A DNA stretch of 13,070 nucleotides from SOKG01 sp964502665 (GTDB lineage: Bacteria; Chloroflexota; Dehalococcoidia; SZUA-161), in contig CAZCXP010000065.1 of the NCBI GenBank assembly GCA_964502665.1, positions 1 to 13,070 of the forward strand, read 5' to 3'. Shown in pieces: positions 12,577 through 13,070 of the stretch (position 1 is its first letter; every line of letters begins with the position of its first letter). The notes under the pieces were generated by a model, which saw only the letters and a list, made by a program, of their open reading frames with translations, made no database searches and was not told the DNA's origin. Made by a program: the position numbers and the translations under genes.

Positions 12577-13070
12577 TTGAAAATAGCGATTTCAGCAACA
12601 GGTCCCAGCCTGGATGCCGAGGTGGACCCTCGCTTCGGCAGGTGCCAGTATTTCGTCATCGTCGACCTGGACACCCTGGAGTTCGAAGCTTTGGAGAATT
12701 CCAGTCAGATGGCCTCCGGCGGAGCCGGCATCGCCAGCGGACAGATGGTAGCTAACAAAGGGGTACAAGCTGTGCTCACCGGCAACTGCGGCCCCAACGC
12801 CTATCAGACACTGGAGGCGGCTGGGATCCGGGTCATCACGGGGGTCTCCGGCACTGTACGGGATGCCATCGAAGCGTACAAGTCAGGCCGATTCGAGGCA
12901 ACCGCTGGGCCATCTGTAGACGCCCACTTCGGCATGGGCGGCGGTGGTACCGGAATGGGAGGTGGCATGGGTATGGGTAGAGGAATGGGCCGTGGTATGG
13001 GGCGCGGCATGGGCATGGGTAGAGGAATGGGGCCCGGCATGGGTATGGGCCCAGGCATGGGCGTGGGCCC
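12577..13070 (+). CDS. NifX/NifB-type dinitrogenase iron-molybdenum cofactor-binding domain protein (3' end cut off)
   Basis: Partial gene: 164 codons are visible and no stop occurs before the window ends. Residues 1 to about 110 are the small RNase H-like cofactor-binding domain seen in NifX, NafY, VnfX and the NifB C terminus: MKIAISATGPSLDAEVDPRFGRC, then SGGAGIASGQ, and VQAVLTGNCGPNAYQTLEAAGI; Cys23 and Cys71 sit in motif positions. Stand-alone members often occur in organisms without nitrogenase and are thought to handle iron-sulfur or molybdenum-containing clusters. After a VDAHFG motif at 114-119 the protein becomes a Gly-Met-Gly-Arg/Pro repeat (about 120-164 and beyond), resembling the small protein at 11800. 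Start is TTG 12577, six bases after GGGGAGG (12564-12570); no ATG fits the domain start. With no nif genes in view, nitrogen fixation should not be inferred. Confidence 0.9.
   Translation, partial: MKIAISATGPSLDAEVDPRFGRCQYFVIVDLDTLEFEALENSSQMASGGAGIASGQMVANKGVQAVLTGNCGPNAYQTLEAAGIRVITGVSGTVRDAIEAYKSGRFEATAGPSVDAHFGMGGGGTGMGGGMGMGRGMGRGMGRGMGMGRGMGPGMGMGPGMGVG
12952..13070 (+). repeat. Gly-Met-Gly-Arg/Pro coding repeat in the NifX-type gene
   Basis: Codons 126-164 are tandem variants of GGCATGGGTATGGGTAGAGG and GGCATGGGCCC-like units. The minus strand reads as a Pro-Met/Pro-Ile repeat, which is only the mirror of this tract. The repeat continues past the window end, so its full length is unknown. 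Confidence 0.85.

Noticed and set aside
12804..13058. Minus-strand 84-aa Pro-Met-Pro-Ile repeat ORF
   Set aside because: It is the reverse complement of the Gly-Met-Gly-Arg codons of the NifX-type gene; no ribosome binding site, and the plus-strand protein has a clear family domain.
12577..13070. Evidence for nitrogen fixation
   Set aside because: A stand-alone NifX/NifB-type domain is common in organisms without nitrogenase, and no nifHDK or full NifB is present in the window.
1..13070. CRISPR array
   Set aside because: No regularly spaced direct repeats with unique spacers; the repeats present are palindromes or contiguous heptamers.

Overview
The window reads as a stretch of bacterial chromosome. 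The gene content (archaeal-type fructose-bisphosphate aldolase/phosphatase, a phosphofructokinase with diphosphate-type marker residues, molybdopterin genes, a DUF134/DUF364/NifX-type cluster) and the many short palindromic intergenic repeats suggest an anaerobic subsurface or sediment bacterium. Chloroflexota, near Dehalococcoidia, is my best guess; this is inference from gene style, with no marker gene to confirm it. I see no tRNA, rRNA, CRISPR array, transposase or phage gene.

Left part (1-7201), all genes on the minus strand. Read in transcription order from 7201 downward: cob(I)alamin adenosyltransferase; a gap with a 36-bp palindrome; archaeal-type FBP aldolase/phosphatase; XTP/dITP pyrophosphatase (rdgB); moaA; and an unusual single ORF fusing ribonuclease HI to MoaC. 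The last four genes overlap one another by 1-17 bases and look like one translationally coupled operon. After a 297-bp gap with a palindromic repeat come a PPi-type phosphofructokinase and a class II aldolase-like gene, one base apart. Together these genes suggest reversible sugar-phosphate metabolism (PPi-PFK and aldolase plus a gluconeogenic FBPase), molybdopterin and B12 cofactor supply, and nucleotide-pool cleaning.

Middle (7202-10457): a divergent intergenic region, then a plus-strand Lon-like ATP-dependent protease of the AAA_32/LonB-like type, then a 466-bp gap with a purine/pyrimidine-rich double-hairpin repeat and, at its end, a consensus promoter.

Right part (10376-13070), all plus strand: a TTGACA-17-TATAGT promoter overlapped by a perfect 9-bp dyad, followed by a DUF134 regulator, a DUF364 putative metal-chelation protein, two small Gly/aromatic-rich proteins (the second DUF5320-like with a C-terminal coiled coil), and a NifX/NifB-type dinitrogenase-cofactor-binding domain protein whose Gly-Met-Gly-Arg tail runs off the window. 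The first small protein and the NifX-type protein carry the same Gly-Met/Arg repeat. This self-regulated, uncharacterised metal- or cofactor-handling cluster is the best candidate here for an undescribed system.

The window is also rich in short palindromic or heptamer repeats (59-122, 2795-2892, 4172-4202, 6559-6594, 10210-10284, 11665-11763). One of these lies inside the moaA coding sequence.
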